Shown here one piece after another: positions 7,874 to 18,591 of a stretch of DNA of 50,438 bases; the stretch's first letter is position 1; each line of letters opens with the position of its first letter. Under the pieces are notes generated by a model. It had not been told where the DNA came from, searched no databases, and worked only from the letters and a program-made list of their open reading frames with translations. Position numbers and translations under genes: made by a program. Source of the DNA: Oscillospiraceae bacterium (GTDB lineage Bacteria > Bacillota_A > Clostridia > Oscillospirales > CAG-272); contig SVRU01000006.1 in the NCBI GenBank assembly GCA_015064665.1, positions 1 to 50,438 of the forward strand. Direction: 5' to 3'.

Positions 7874-7912
7874 AAAGGGACTGTCTGAGCTTGAATCAAA
7901 GACGGTCCCTTT
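7874..7912. terminator. Terminator after the BirA-like gene
   Basis: Arms AAAGGGACTGTCT and AGACGGTCCCTTT pair with one internal mismatch; on the minus strand a T4 run follows. It isolates spoIVA from the gene upstream. Confidence 0.7.
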
Positions 7913-7922
7913 AAATTTTAAA

Positions 7923-8705
7923 TTATGATTTAGATATTTTTTTTGGAATAATTACCTTGTTTGGCGTTGAAATAGTCAGAACGTTTTTGTGAGCGTCCTC
8001 AACTATCAACGAGCCGCTTTCCTCATCGATACCGAGGACCTTGCAAGCCTGTTTTTTATCTCCGTTAATATACTTGATCTTGTGGCCTCGCAAAATAAAC
8101 TTTTTCCTGTAAACGTCCATAAATTTTGCAGAGCTTTTCATATTTGAATAGAGAGGAAAAAAGCTGTTCAGTATATTTTTGGCAATAATAACGTAGACCG
8201 AAGAATTATCGGTCTCGAAGACCTTGCGGATTATATCTGTGAGCCTTGGGGGAAAACGGTCTTGGCTGAGCACGGCGGAAAAGCTTACAATAAGATATTC
8301 GTAGGAGGTGAAGCTATCAAGCTTTCCTTCTATTTTTACGTCACCGATTTGACGGCCGTCGCAATAAATATTGCTGACCCAGCCTATGCCGAGCTTGCTG
8401 CTCGTATGTTCTTCGAGTGCAGTCGTCATTGCCACGGCGGAAAGCGCGCTTAAAAGAGCGGCTTGAGAGGGGAATATTGATGGTCTGAGAATGCAGGAAA
8501 TAAAGACTCCCTTTTCTATATCACCGTGAAATCTTCCGTCGTCGTCAATTTTTTTTCGTCCTTCGGCAAAAACAACGTATCTGTCGGGGTAACCGATTTT
8601 TGCATACTGTCTGGCAAGCTCCGCAGTGGAGGGAAGCGCATTATGGCACTCAAGCTTGACAATGCTACTGTCAGATGCACGCATAGTTGTTATATAATGG
8701 CTCAT
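7923..8705 (-). CDS. Degenerate biotin-protein-ligase-like protein
   Basis: A 260-residue protein with the outline of a BirA/LplA-fold domain and a C-terminal SH3-like BPL_C domain (about 195-258, with KVLGIDEESGSLIVED). The ligase core can be followed: ALPSTAEL for the usual STN start, VVFAEGRKK for the biotin loop, FISCILRP for the SLLLRP strand, and GIGWVSNIYCDGRQIG (106-121) for KWPNDIYxxGxKIxG. Yet the glycine-rich GRGRxGRxW loop is reduced to GRKKIDDDGRFHGD and the catalytic Lys of KWPND is Gly. It is therefore unlikely to make biotinyl-AMP. Start has GAAAGGAG upstream. It lies between proS and spoIVA, same strand. Role unknown: a ligand-binding or regulatory relic is possible. Confidence 0.72.
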   Translation of the reverse strand: MSHYITTMRASDSSIVKLECHNALPSTAELARQYAKIGYPDRYVVFAEGRKKIDDDGRFHGDIEKGVFISCILRPSIFPSQAALLSALSAVAMTTALEEHTSSKLGIGWVSNIYCDGRQIGDVKIEGKLDSFTSYEYLIVSFSAVLSQDRFPPRLTDIIRKVFETDNSSVYVIIAKNILNSFFPLYSNMKSSAKFMDVYRKKFILRGHKIKYINGDKKQACKVLGIDEESGSLIVEDAHKNVLTISTPNKVIIPKKISKS

Positions 8706-8739
8706 TACGCGCTCCTTTCTTTAGTTTGCGGATAAATTA

Positions 8740-10182
8740 TCAGTACGCCTTGCCCCAATAAACAAGCTTTTTAGCTTCGCGGCCGCAGCAAACGCACTTG
8801 TCGCCAACCGACTCACAATCAAACGGCATACAGCGGGATGAGACGTCTGCTTCTTCCTTAAGCTTCATTTCACAATCGAGATCACCGCACCACATAGCCT
8901 TGATGTAGCCGTTCTTTTCGTTGGCGATCTTAATAAGCTCTTCAAGAGTTTGCGCCGTATAGGTTCTTTCTTCTCTGTGGCGAAGAGCCTTTTCAAAGAG
9001 AGCCTTAGTGAGATTTTCAAGTCCCGATTTAACAGACTCGGTGAGAGTATTAAGAGACACGAAGCTTTTTTCTCTGTTGTCGCGGCGAACTATAACGCAT
9101 TGGTTTTCTGCAATATCGCGCGGTCCGATTTCAATACGGAGAGGAACTCCCTTCATTTCATACTCGGCAAATTTCCAACCGGGTGACTGCTCAGAGTCGT
9201 CAACCTTTACGCGAATACCTGCTGACTTAAGAGTATCGCTTATTTTGTATGCGGCGTCAAGAACGCCATCCTTGTGTTGCTGGACGGGGATAACGACTAC
9301 CTGAATGGGAGCAACCGACGGAGGCAAAACAAGTCCCGAATCGTCACCGTGGGTCATAATGATACCGCCTATTATACGCGTTGAAACGCCCCAAGAGGTC
9401 TGGTGGCAATATTTAAGAGTATTGTCGTTATCGAGGAACTGAATTCCGAACGCCTCGGAAAAGCCCGAGCCGAAGTTGTGCGACGTTCCGCCCTGAAGAG
9501 CCTTTCCGTCGTGCATAAGCGCCTCAACCGTATAGGTTGCTTTTGCGCCCGCAAACTTTTCCTTGTCGGTTTTCTGACCCTTTATTACGGGCATAGCGAG
9601 GTCGTTTTCAAAGAAGTTTGCGTAAACGTTGAGCATCTGAACGGTTCTTGCCTCAGCCTCTTCGGCGGTTCTGTGCATCGTGTGACCCTCCTGCCAGAGA
9701 AATTCTCTTGAACGGAGAAAGGGGCGGGTCGTCTTTTCCCAACGGACAACAGAGCACCACTGGTTATATACCTTGGGAAGATCGCGGTAGGATTTGATAA
9801 TGTTTGCATAATGCTCGCAGAAAAGTGTTTCTGAGGTGGGACGCACGCAAAGCCTTTCCGTAAGTCTTTCGCTTCCGCCGTGAGTGACCCATGCAACCTC
9901 GGGCGCAAATCCCTCAACGTGCTCCTTTTCCTTCGTAAGAAGCGATTCGGGAATAAACATAGGCATATATACGTTTTCAACACCGGTTTCCTTGAACCTT
10001 GTGTCAAGAATTTTCTGAATATTTTCCCATATAGCGTATCCGTAGGGACGTATGATCATGCAACCCTTTACGCTTGAATAATCGATAAGGTCGGCTTTTT
10101 TCACTATGTCAGTGTACCATTTGGCGAAGTCCTCATCCATAGACGTAATCTGCTCAACCAGCTTTTTTCCGTTGTCAGCCAT
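8740..10182 (-). CDS. proS: Prolyl-tRNA synthetase, short archaeal/eukaryotic-like type
   Basis: Charges tRNA-Pro. The 480-residue form without the bacterial editing insertion belongs to the ProS type 3 group, common in Clostridia. Class II motif 2 is visible ([28 protein letters not shown]) and motif 3 is [16 protein letters not shown]. The C-terminus carries the family's zinc-binding cysteines ([23 protein letters not shown]) and ends in the conserved YWGKAY. A strong promoter precedes it; the BirA-like gene follows after 34 bases, possibly cotranscribed. Confidence 0.97.
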   Translation of the reverse strand: MADNGKKLVEQITSMDEDFAKWYTDIVKKADLIDYSSVKGCMIIRPYGYAIWENIQKILDTRFKETGVENVYMPMFIPESLLTKEKEHVEGFAPEVAWVTHGGSERLTERLCVRPTSETLFCEHYANIIKSYRDLPKVYNQWCSVVRWEKTTRPFLRSREFLWQEGHTMHRTAEEAEARTVQMLNVYANFFENDLAMPVIKGQKTDKEKFAGAKATYTVEALMHDGKALQGGTSHNFGSGFSEAFGIQFLDNDNTLKYCHQTSWGVSTRIIGGIIMTHGDDSGLVLPPSVAPIQVVVIPVQQHKDGVLDAAYKISDTLKSAGIRVKVDDSEQSPGWKFAEYEMKGVPLRIEIGPRDIAENQCVIVRRDNREKSFVSLNTLTESVKSGLENLTKALFEKALRHREERTYTAQTLEELIKIANEKNGYIKAMWCGDLDCEMKLKEEADVSSRCMPFDCESVGDKCVCCGREAKKLVYWGKAY

Positions 10183-10219
10183 TTATAATAATCCTTTCAA
10201 AGATAAATTCACAGCATAA

Positions 10220-10248
10220 ATTATATACTAAATTTATTATTTTGTCAA
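10220..10248 (-). promoter_or_regulatory. Promoter of proS
   Basis: Minus strand TTGACA (10248-10243), 17 bp, TATAAT (10225-10220), both exact consensus. Confidence 0.85.
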
Positions 10249-10339
10249 GATATACCTTACAAAATAAAGGCATACAAAAAGCCGTTTTAGTGCAAAATAC
10301 TGAAAAAATGTTTCTTTTCAACTTTTTTTGCAAAATCAC

Positions 10340-10368
10340 TTGAAATAAATTTCATAATATACTATAAT
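10340..10368 (+). promoter_or_regulatory. Promoter of the aminotransferase gene
   Basis: TTGAAA (10340-10345), 17 bp, TATAAT (10363-10368). The leader to ATG 10443 is about 68 nt and AT-rich, with AAAGGTG as the ribosome site. Confidence 0.75.
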
Positions 10369-10442
10369 GTAGTAGTAAAAAGTGTCAAAAATGAATTTTT
10401 TGAGCTTTCAACATTCAAAAAAGACGAAAAAGGTGTTTAAAA

Positions 10443-11717
10443 ATGAATTATCAATCAATGACGAAGGAAGAGAAGAAATCTCTTTACGAATCTCTTCTTT
10501 CCGAGTACAACGAATATAAATCAAAAGGACTCAGACTCGACCTTTCAAGAGGAAAGCCGAATTCTGACCAACTTGACATAAGTCTTCCGCTTCTCTCGGA
10601 GGCAAGACCGCGCGAGAAGTGTTTTTCAATAAACGGTATTGACTGCCGTAATTACGGGGTACTTGACGGAATTCCCGAGATGAAAAAGCTCTTTGCTGAA
10701 ATGCTCGGGCTTAAGGAGGAATATATTGCCGTCGGCGGCAACTCCTCGCTTCAGCTTATGTACGATACTCTTACAAGAGCTATGCTTTTCGGCGTTCTTG
10801 GCTCTCCGCGCCCTTGGTGTCGCGAGGAGGGGATAAAATGGATTTGCGTTGCCCCCGGATATGACAGACATTTCAAGATGACCGAGGTTATGGGATTTGA
10901 GCTTCTTACTGTAAAAATGACTCCTACCGGTCCCGATATGGACGAGGTTGAAAAACTTGTTAAAGACCCTAAGGTCAAGGGTATGTGGTGTGTTCCGAAG
11001 TATTCAAACCCTACTGGCAATACCTATTCCGATGAAACGGTTCGCCGTCTTGCCAAAATGGAGTGTGCGGCGCCCGACTTCCGTATTATATGGGATAACG
11101 CGTATGCGGTGCACGACCTTGGCGAAGAGGGCGACGAGCTTCTTGATATATTTGCCGAGGCAGAGAAGCACGGTAACCTTGACAGAATTTTTTATTTCTC
11201 CTCAACCTCAAAAATTACCTTCCCCGGCGGCGGCGTAGCGCTTATGGCGGCATCTCCCGCGAACCTTAAGCAGATATCTCAGTTTCTCAGTGTTCAGACG
11301 ATAGGCTACGATAAGCTTAACCAGCTTCGCCATACCGCGTATTTCAAGGATGCGGCGGCAGTTCATGAGCATATGATGATACTTGCGAAATTTATAGGCA
11401 AGAAATTCGACATTACGCTTAAAAATCTTGATGCTCTCGAAGGACTCGGAATTGCCGAGTGGACGAAGCCAAAGGGCGGATATTTCGTTTCTCTTGACGT
11501 TATGCCCGGAACAGCAAAAAGAGTTTATTCGCTTATGCAGGATGCGGGAGTAACGCTTACCGGCGTTGGAGCTACCTTCCCGTACGGAGTTGACCCCGAG
11601 GACAAGAACCTCAGAATTGCTCCCACCTATCCGACCGATGAAGAGGTCGACCTTGCAACGAAAATTCTTGTGGTTGCGGTTAAGCTCGCGGCACTTGAAA
11701 AGCTTATTGAAGGCTAA
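10443..11717 (+). CDS. PLP-dependent aminotransferase, MocR-like/alanine-glyoxylate group
   Basis: A fold-type I aminotransferase of 424 residues. RLDLSRGKPNSDQLD near the N-terminus, GNSSLQLMYD (PLP phosphate region), CVPKYSNPTGNTYSDE and IIWDNAYAVHDL mark the family, and Lys257 in SSTSKITFPGGG is the Schiff-base lysine. The NYGVLDGIPEMKKL segment and overall pattern fit the PF12897-type group, distinct from AspC. The amino-acid substrate cannot be read from the sequence; aspartate or alanine type reactions are plausible. Own promoter and terminator, so it is a single-gene unit. Confidence 0.88.
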   Translation: MNYQSMTKEEKKSLYESLLSEYNEYKSKGLRLDLSRGKPNSDQLDISLPLLSEARPREKCFSINGIDCRNYGVLDGIPEMKKLFAEMLGLKEEYIAVGGNSSLQLMYDTLTRAMLFGVLGSPRPWCREEGIKWICVAPGYDRHFKMTEVMGFELLTVKMTPTGPDMDEVEKLVKDPKVKGMWCVPKYSNPTGNTYSDETVRRLAKMECAAPDFRIIWDNAYAVHDLGEEGDELLDIFAEAEKHGNLDRIFYFSSTSKITFPGGGVALMAASPANLKQISQFLSVQTIGYDKLNQLRHTAYFKDAAAVHEHMMILAKFIGKKFDITLKNLDALEGLGIAEWTKPKGGYFVSLDVMPGTAKRVYSLMQDAGVTLTGVGATFPYGVDPEDKNLRIAPTYPTDEEVDLATKILVVAVKLAALEKLIEG

Positions 11718-11720
11718 AAT

Positions 11721-11772
11721 AAAAACGGTTATTTCTCCCGACGTTATACATCGGCGAAAAATGGCCGTTTTT
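11721..11772 (+). terminator. Terminator after aminotransferase
   Basis: AAAAACGG (11721-11728) pairs with CCGTTTTT (11765-11772), followed by a T-rich stretch. Loop is long, and an inner CCGA/TCGG pairing may extend the stem. Confidence 0.55.
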
Positions 11773-11781
11773 TATTTATAA

Positions 11782-13878
<2,097 letters not shown>

Positions 13879-13884
13879 TTCGCA

Positions 13885-15270
13885 ATGAAAATTAAAGGCT
13901 TGATTGGCGATAGGAGCTTTTATAAAAAGGTTCTCTCCTTTGCCATTCCGGTTATGATTCAAAACGGCATAACCAACCTTGTTAATCTGCTTGACAATGT
14001 TATGGTCGGTTCGCTCGGAACCGAGTCTATGTCGGGTGTATCGATAGTTAATCAATTCGTATTCGTTTTTAATCTTCTGATTTTTGGAGCGGTGTCTGCA
14101 GGCGGTATTTTTTGCGCCCAGTATCACGGGCTAGGCGATGATAACGGAGTAAGAAATGCCTTTCGCTTTAAAATTTTGGTTAACCTTGTATTTTCAATAA
14201 TAGCAGTGATTTTGTTTTTAAGCTTTGACGAACGGTTGATTTCCAGCTTTCTGCACGCGGGGAGCGATGGCGGTGAGCTTGATTTGGCTCTAACTCTCTC
14301 TGAGGGGGTGGATTATCTTAAGGTGTTCGTTATAGGGCTTATTCCTTACGCGATAACCCAGGTGTATGCATCGACCCTCCGTGAAGTCGAGGAAACCAAG
14401 CTCCCAATGTATGCCGCGATTATTGCTTTAGCAGGTAATTTCGTACTTAATATACTTTTTATTTTCGTATTTAAGCAAGGAGTTCGCGGCGCTGCCGTCG
14501 CAACCGTGATATCAAGATTTGCAGAGCTTATCTTTATAGTTGCGGCAACGCACAAAAAATCCGATAAGTACGTATTTATTAAAAACGCATACCGTTCGTT
14601 TAAAATTCCGCCGTCGCTTGTACGGGGTATTTCGGTGCGCGGACTTCCGCTTATAATTAACGAGATTCTTTGGTCGCTTTCCATTACATTGAGAAATCAA
14701 GCGTATTCTACGCGAGGTCTTGATGCCGTTGCGGCGATTAACATATCAAGCGTAATTATTAATCTCATAAACGTTACGTATATGGCGTTTGGCTCATCTG
14801 CATCGATTATCGTAGGTGAGAAGCTGGGCGCAGGCAGAGTAGGCGAGGCAAAGGACGTATCGCGTAAGCTTCTTGCGTTTTCAATGGCAGTGGCATTGTT
14901 CGCCGGCTTAGTTATGGTTGCTTCTGCTCCGATTTTTCCTAAGATATACGACACTACCGAGTCGGTTCGCTCGCTTTCGGCTTATATGATTTTGGTAACG
15001 GCGGCAACAATTCCGTTTTTTGCATTTTCTTATTGCGCTTACTATATTATACGCTCGGGAGGACGCGTAATACTGACCTTCATTCTTGACTCGGGAGTTA
15101 TGTGGACGGCAGTTATACCTTTGACGGTAATTCTTGCTTATTTTACGGACGTTTCTGTTTTTTGGCTTTATTTTATAGGTCAAATGTTGGAAATAGTAAA
15201 GCTTATTCCGGGAATCATTATGCTTAAAAGCGGAAAGTGGGCGCAAAGTCTTGTAGGCAAGAGTGGATAA
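13885..15270 (+). CDS. MATE family efflux transporter
   Basis: A 461-residue multidrug and toxin extrusion (MATE) exporter with 12 predicted helices arranged as two six-helix bundles. The first helix region, AIPVMIQNGITNLVNLLDNVMVGSLG, is the family signature, repeated in weaker form in the second half (RGLPLIINEILWSLSITLRNQAYSTRG). Members export organic cations, drugs or metabolites with Na+ or H+. The ribosome site is the TCGGAG at the end of ligA. Substrate not predictable. Confidence 0.92.
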   Translation: MKIKGLIGDRSFYKKVLSFAIPVMIQNGITNLVNLLDNVMVGSLGTESMSGVSIVNQFVFVFNLLIFGAVSAGGIFCAQYHGLGDDNGVRNAFRFKILVNLVFSIIAVILFLSFDERLISSFLHAGSDGGELDLALTLSEGVDYLKVFVIGLIPYAITQVYASTLREVEETKLPMYAAIIALAGNFVLNILFIFVFKQGVRGAAVATVISRFAELIFIVAATHKKSDKYVFIKNAYRSFKIPPSLVRGISVRGLPLIINEILWSLSITLRNQAYSTRGLDAVAAINISSVIINLINVTYMAFGSSASIIVGEKLGAGRVGEAKDVSRKLLAFSMAVALFAGLVMVASAPIFPKIYDTTESVRSLSAYMILVTAATIPFFAFSYCAYYIIRSGGRVILTFILDSGVMWTAVIPLTVILAYFTDVSVFWLYFIGQMLEIVKLIPGIIMLKSGKWAQSLVGKSG

Positions 15271-15331
15271 TTTGTTGCTTTAGTATTTTCGCTTTATACT
15301 CAAATCTACATATTTTATACTCATTATTTAC

Positions 15332-15360
15332 TTGCCGTTTGCGAGAGGCTTTTGTATAAT
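15332..15360 (+). promoter_or_regulatory. Promoter of the GH43-like gene
   Basis: TTGCCG (15332-15337), 17 bp, TATAAT (15355-15360). The start near 15367 leaves a leader of about 40 nt that contains an eight-G tract. Confidence 0.65.
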
Positions 15361-15393
15361 GTAATCAAATAATTGCTAAATAAATTAAAGTGT

Positions 15394-15401
15394 GGGGGGG
15401 G
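15394..15401 (+). promoter_or_regulatory. Eight-G tract serving as ribosome binding site
   Basis: A run of eight G residues sits four bases before the ATG of the GH43-like gene and is the only Shine-Dalgarno-like element. Changes in run length would alter the spacing to the start codon. Confidence 0.6.
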
Positions 15402-15405
15402 TTAT

Positions 15406-16869
15406 ATGAGACCTACGTATTGCAATCCGCTGTCAATAGAAGGCATTGAAAGCGGCAGACGTCTTGACGCGGATACCGAGAAGATATCGGATTACCGTCA
15501 ATTAAAGGATTACCGCTCGATATCAGATCCTAGCGTGGTCTATCATGATGGAAAGTGGATAATGTATCCAAGCTACGCCGTAGCCTACGTTTCCGAAAAT
15601 TTCGTTGATTGGAAGCACATTGATATCGGTATTCACGATGTTGGATACAGTCCCGCCGTGGTTCATTTCAGGGATAAATGGTATATTAGCGGACGTGACT
15701 CGAAAATGTATTCTGCTGACGATCCTCTCGGACCGTTTGAATTTTGCGGAACAATGACCTATGCCGACGGAAGAGTGATGCGCGCTCCCGATTCCTGCTA
15801 TCTTGCAGACGGTGACAGGCTTTATATTTACTATTTCGGTTCAAGAGCGCCAAAAGAGAGTGAAGACGCCGAAAGAATAACCCTGACACTCGGCGCGGAG
15901 TGCGATCCCGATGCTCCGTGGCGGCTTATTACCGAGCCCGTTGTAATAAACGAGTTTGATTCCTCACGGGTTTGGCAGCGCTTCGGCGAGCATAACCAGA
16001 ACGAGCGTATTGGCTGGATAGAGGGGCAGTGGATGATTAAAATCGGCAGCCGCTATTATCTTCTGTATTCCGGAAGCGGAACAGCGTATTCGAGCTATGC
16101 GAACGGCGTTGCGTATTCCGATGAAGGACCTCTTTCGAATTTTAAGCCGCAAACAAGGCACGACCCGCTAACTCTCAAGCCGCACGGACTTTTGCGCGGC
16201 GCGGGACACGGTTGTATCGTCGAAGGACCGAATAATACGTATTGGACCTTTTATACCTCGTTATTTAACTATAATTTCAAATTTGAGCGCAGGATCGGAA
16301 TGGACCCTATCGGAATTGATGAGAACGGCGAGCTTTTCTGTCCTGCGGTAACCGACACGCCTCAGTACGCGCCCGGTGTTCTTGAGCATCCCGAAAGGGA
16401 TAATGATGCAGGGCTTTTGCCGCTTACGTTTATGCAAAACTCAACGGTATCAAGCGCTGAGCCGGGAAGAGACGGAATTTATGCCTTTGATGACAGTGTT
16501 CTTACCTGGTGGCAGCCAAGGCAGGATGACCCCGAAAAAACAATAACGGTAGATCTGCGCGCTCAATTAGGCTACGTTATAAGTTCGCTTCGTATAATAT
16601 GGCGTGATATAGGCATGGAAACTCTTGACGGTATTTACCCTGGACCTATTAAATACATGGTTGAATATCAGCCGCCAAACAGCACAGAGTGGCTGACTCT
16701 CCTCGATCGCTCTGATAACGCGCGCGACCTGTGCGTTGACTATACTCATACCGATGAGGTCTCAGCAAGCAGACTTCGTCTGAGAATACTTGGCGCACCG
16801 CGCGGAATAACCCCCGGTCTTTCCAGTTTTACCGCATTTGGCAGGTGCGCGCATAAATATTTTTATTAA
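15406..16869 (+). CDS. Cytoplasmic GH43-like glycoside hydrolase with C-terminal discoidin-like domain
   Basis: A 487-residue predicted five-bladed beta-propeller glycosidase of the GH43 type (beta-xylosidase or arabinofuranosidase-like). The catalytic base is likely Asp41 in SISDPSVVYHDGKW; a modulating Asp fits IGIHDVGYSPAVV or RAPDSCY, and the acid Glu fits IGWIEGQWMIK. After about residue 345 a second domain (TWWQPRQDDPEKTITVDLRAQLGY ... YMVEYQ) resembles an F5/8 type C sugar-binding module. No signal peptide, so it would act on imported oligosaccharides. ATG 15406 is chosen because it follows the G-rich ribosome site; the upstream ATG at 15373 has none. Substrate uncertain. Confidence 0.82.
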   Translation: MRPTYCNPLSIEGIESGRRLDADTEKISDYRQLKDYRSISDPSVVYHDGKWIMYPSYAVAYVSENFVDWKHIDIGIHDVGYSPAVVHFRDKWYISGRDSKMYSADDPLGPFEFCGTMTYADGRVMRAPDSCYLADGDRLYIYYFGSRAPKESEDAERITLTLGAECDPDAPWRLITEPVVINEFDSSRVWQRFGEHNQNERIGWIEGQWMIKIGSRYYLLYSGSGTAYSSYANGVAYSDEGPLSNFKPQTRHDPLTLKPHGLLRGAGHGCIVEGPNNTYWTFYTSLFNYNFKFERRIGMDPIGIDENGELFCPAVTDTPQYAPGVLEHPERDNDAGLLPLTFMQNSTVSSAEPGRDGIYAFDDSVLTWWQPRQDDPEKTITVDLRAQLGYVISSLRIIWRDIGMETLDGIYPGPIKYMVEYQPPNSTEWLTLLDRSDNARDLCVDYTHTDEVSASRLRLRILGAPRGITPGLSSFTAFGRCAHKYFY

Positions 16870-16874
16870 ATATT

Positions 16875-16933
16875 AAAATCCCACGTTTAGAATGACGTCA
16901 TTGACAGACAAAACACTCAAATCGCGGGATTTT
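16875..16933. terminator. Bidirectional terminator GH43/DeoR
   Basis: AAAATCCC (16875-16882) pairs with GGGATTTT (16926-16933) between convergent genes, with T-runs on both strands and a long loop. Confidence 0.65.
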
Positions 16934-16941
16934 TATTTAAA

Positions 16942-17733
16942 TTATATTTTGCGGTTTATTTTCGTGACCGAATAAAGATATGCGGGAGAGCTTGAAAGCT
17001 CACGAAGTCCGAATTTTTCTATCATTTCATCCGGAGCTTTGCTGTCGGTTATAAAAAAGTCGATTTCCGAGAGTGAAAAGAGCTTAAACGTTGATGCCGT
17101 TCCGATTTTTGACGAGTCGCATAAAAGAACGCTGCGGCGCGTGTTTTTTGACATCTCGATTCGCAGCATTGCCTCATCCTCCGACCAGTCGGAAAGAACG
17201 CCGTCAAACGAGAGCGACGCAACCGAGAAGAAGAGTGTATCGGCATTATAAGATGCTGCGGAATTTTCTGCGGATATTCCGACGAATGCGAGAGATTCTT
17301 TGAGAAGTCTGCCGCCTGTTGAATATACCTTTATTCCCGTGTCGGCAAGTCTTGTGGCAATAGGGAGTCCGTTTGTTATCACGGTGACACCCTTTTCTTT
17401 TTCGATAAAATCGGCAATATGAAAAACCGAAGTTGAAGCATCTATAAATACGGTATCCCCCTCAGAGATCAGGGTTGCCGCAACGTTGCACATCTTTAAT
17501 TTTTCCTGCGCATGATGCTCACGTCTGAAATATACGGGCGGCTTTGTGTTGCCGTCAAGTATCATTGCTCCGCCATGGCATCTTTTTACGTATCCGTCCT
17601 CTTCAAGTATCGTAAGGTCACGTCTTATTGTTGGCATGCTGGCGTAAAGCGAAGATGCAAGGTCTGCTACCGTAGCAAAGCTTTGCTTCTTTAAAATTTC
17701 AAGAATTTCACTGTGCCGCTTGTTTTTTAACAT
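16942..17733 (-). CDS. DeoR-family transcriptional regulator
   Basis: A 263-residue sugar-responsive repressor of the DeoR class. The N-terminal winged helix is clear: RHSEILEILKKQSFATVADLASSL then STMPTIRRDL-type recognition helix (here SMPTIRRDLTILEEDGYVKRCHGGA). The C-terminal DeoRC domain carries ISEGDTVFIDASTS, VITNGLPIA and the late VLLCDSSKIG, which bind phosphosugars in characterised members. It is divergent from the HAD/G1PDH operon; three TTTGATTG repeats in the shared intergenic DNA are its probable operator, implying control of that operon and autoregulation. Start follows GGTGGAAAT. Confidence 0.92.
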   Translation of the reverse strand: MLKNKRHSEILEILKKQSFATVADLASSLYASMPTIRRDLTILEEDGYVKRCHGGAMILDGNTKPPVYFRREHHAQEKLKMCNVAATLISEGDTVFIDASTSVFHIADFIEKEKGVTVITNGLPIATRLADTGIKVYSTGGRLLKESLAFVGISAENSAASYNADTLFFSVASLSFDGVLSDWSEDEAMLRIEMSKNTRRSVLLCDSSKIGTASTFKLFSLSEIDFFITDSKAPDEMIEKFGLRELSSSPAYLYSVTKINRKI

Positions 17734-17752
17734 ATTTCCACCCGTTAGTCAG

Positions 17753-17782
17753 TTTGATTGATTTTGATTGTAAATTTGATTG
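17753..17782. promoter_or_regulatory. Three phased TTTGATTG repeats, likely DeoR operator
   Basis: Exact copies of TTTGATTG at 17753-17760, 17763-17770 and 17775-17782, spaced 10 and 12 bases. Roughly one helical turn apart, they put the sites on one DNA face, between the regulator start and the promoter of the HAD gene. Confidence 0.7.
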
Positions 17783-17805
17783 TTTTTCATTTTTTTAGCC
17801 AATGC

Positions 17806-17834
17806 TTGACAAGAAACGCTCATTTTATTACAAT
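17806..17834 (+). promoter_or_regulatory. Promoter of the HAD/G1PDH operon
   Basis: TTGACA (17806-17811), 17 bp, TACAAT (17829-17834). The TTTGATTG repeats end 23 bases upstream of the -35. Confidence 0.75.
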
Positions 17835-17877
17835 TATAACTGTAAAAAGGAAATATGTCAATAGAGGATACGCATTT

Positions 17878-18582
17878 ATGTTTAAACTTATTGCTTTTGA
17901 TCTTGACGGGACACTGACCGAACACAGAACGAAGCTTGGAGAAGAAAACAGGAGCCTTCTTGATGCATTGTCGGAAAAATATAAGCTTCTTATGGTTGGT
18001 GCGGGAAGCTGTCAGAGAATTAACGGACAGATGAATAAATACCCGATAGATATAATCGGAAACTACGGACTTCAGTATGCGAAATTTCACGATGGCAGAC
18101 TTGTTCTTGTTCGCGATGAGGTTTTGCCATGTGATTACGAGTCGGTGCGCGCAAGAGTTGATGGGCTTCGCAAGAAATACGGTTTTAATGATTATAAGGG
18201 CGAATCGGTTGAATTTCATCTCTCCGGAAGTATAACATTTCCAATTATAGGGACTAAAGCCGAAATTCAGGATAAGCTTACGTTTGATCCTGATAAATCA
18301 ATCCGCCGCAAAATTTACGCTGACGTTTGCTCTACTTTTGATGAATACAACGTATTTATCGGCGGTTCGTCTTCCTTTGATATCGTTCCCAAGCCTTACA
18401 ATAAGTATTATGCGCTTGACAGATATTGCGCTGAAAACATTCTCCTTCATAGCGAGGTTTTGTTTGTGGGTGACGATTACGGTGTCGGTGGTAACGACGA
18501 GCCTGTTTTTCTTTCGGATTTTAATTTTAGAAAAATCGACGGTTATTTAAATTGCAGGGAATTACTTGCAGATTTATTATGA
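17878..18582 (+). CDS. Phosphomannomutase-like HAD phosphatase, eukaryotic PMM type
   Basis: A 234-residue HAD superfamily protein. The nucleophile motif is FDLDGTLT (D8, D10). The cap and closing segments follow eukaryotic phosphomannomutase 2 rather than bacterial CpsG: VEFHLSGSITFPIIG, IGGSSSFDIVPKPYNKYYAL and FVGDDYGVGGNDEPVF align with the PMM2 segments around its sugar-phosphate cap and metal site. It could be a true phosphosugar mutase or a sugar phosphatase with a C2B cap. ATG 17878 has AGAGGA upstream; the longer frame would start before the promoter. Coupled to the next gene, whose ribosome site overlaps this stop. Confidence 0.8.
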   Translation: MFKLIAFDLDGTLTEHRTKLGEENRSLLDALSEKYKLLMVGAGSCQRINGQMNKYPIDIIGNYGLQYAKFHDGRLVLVRDEVLPCDYESVRARVDGLRKKYGFNDYKGESVEFHLSGSITFPIIGTKAEIQDKLTFDPDKSIRRKIYADVCSTFDEYNVFIGGSSSFDIVPKPYNKYYALDRYCAENILLHSEVLFVGDDYGVGGNDEPVFLSDFNFRKIDGYLNCRELLADLL

Positions 18583-18591
18583 GGTGAAGAG

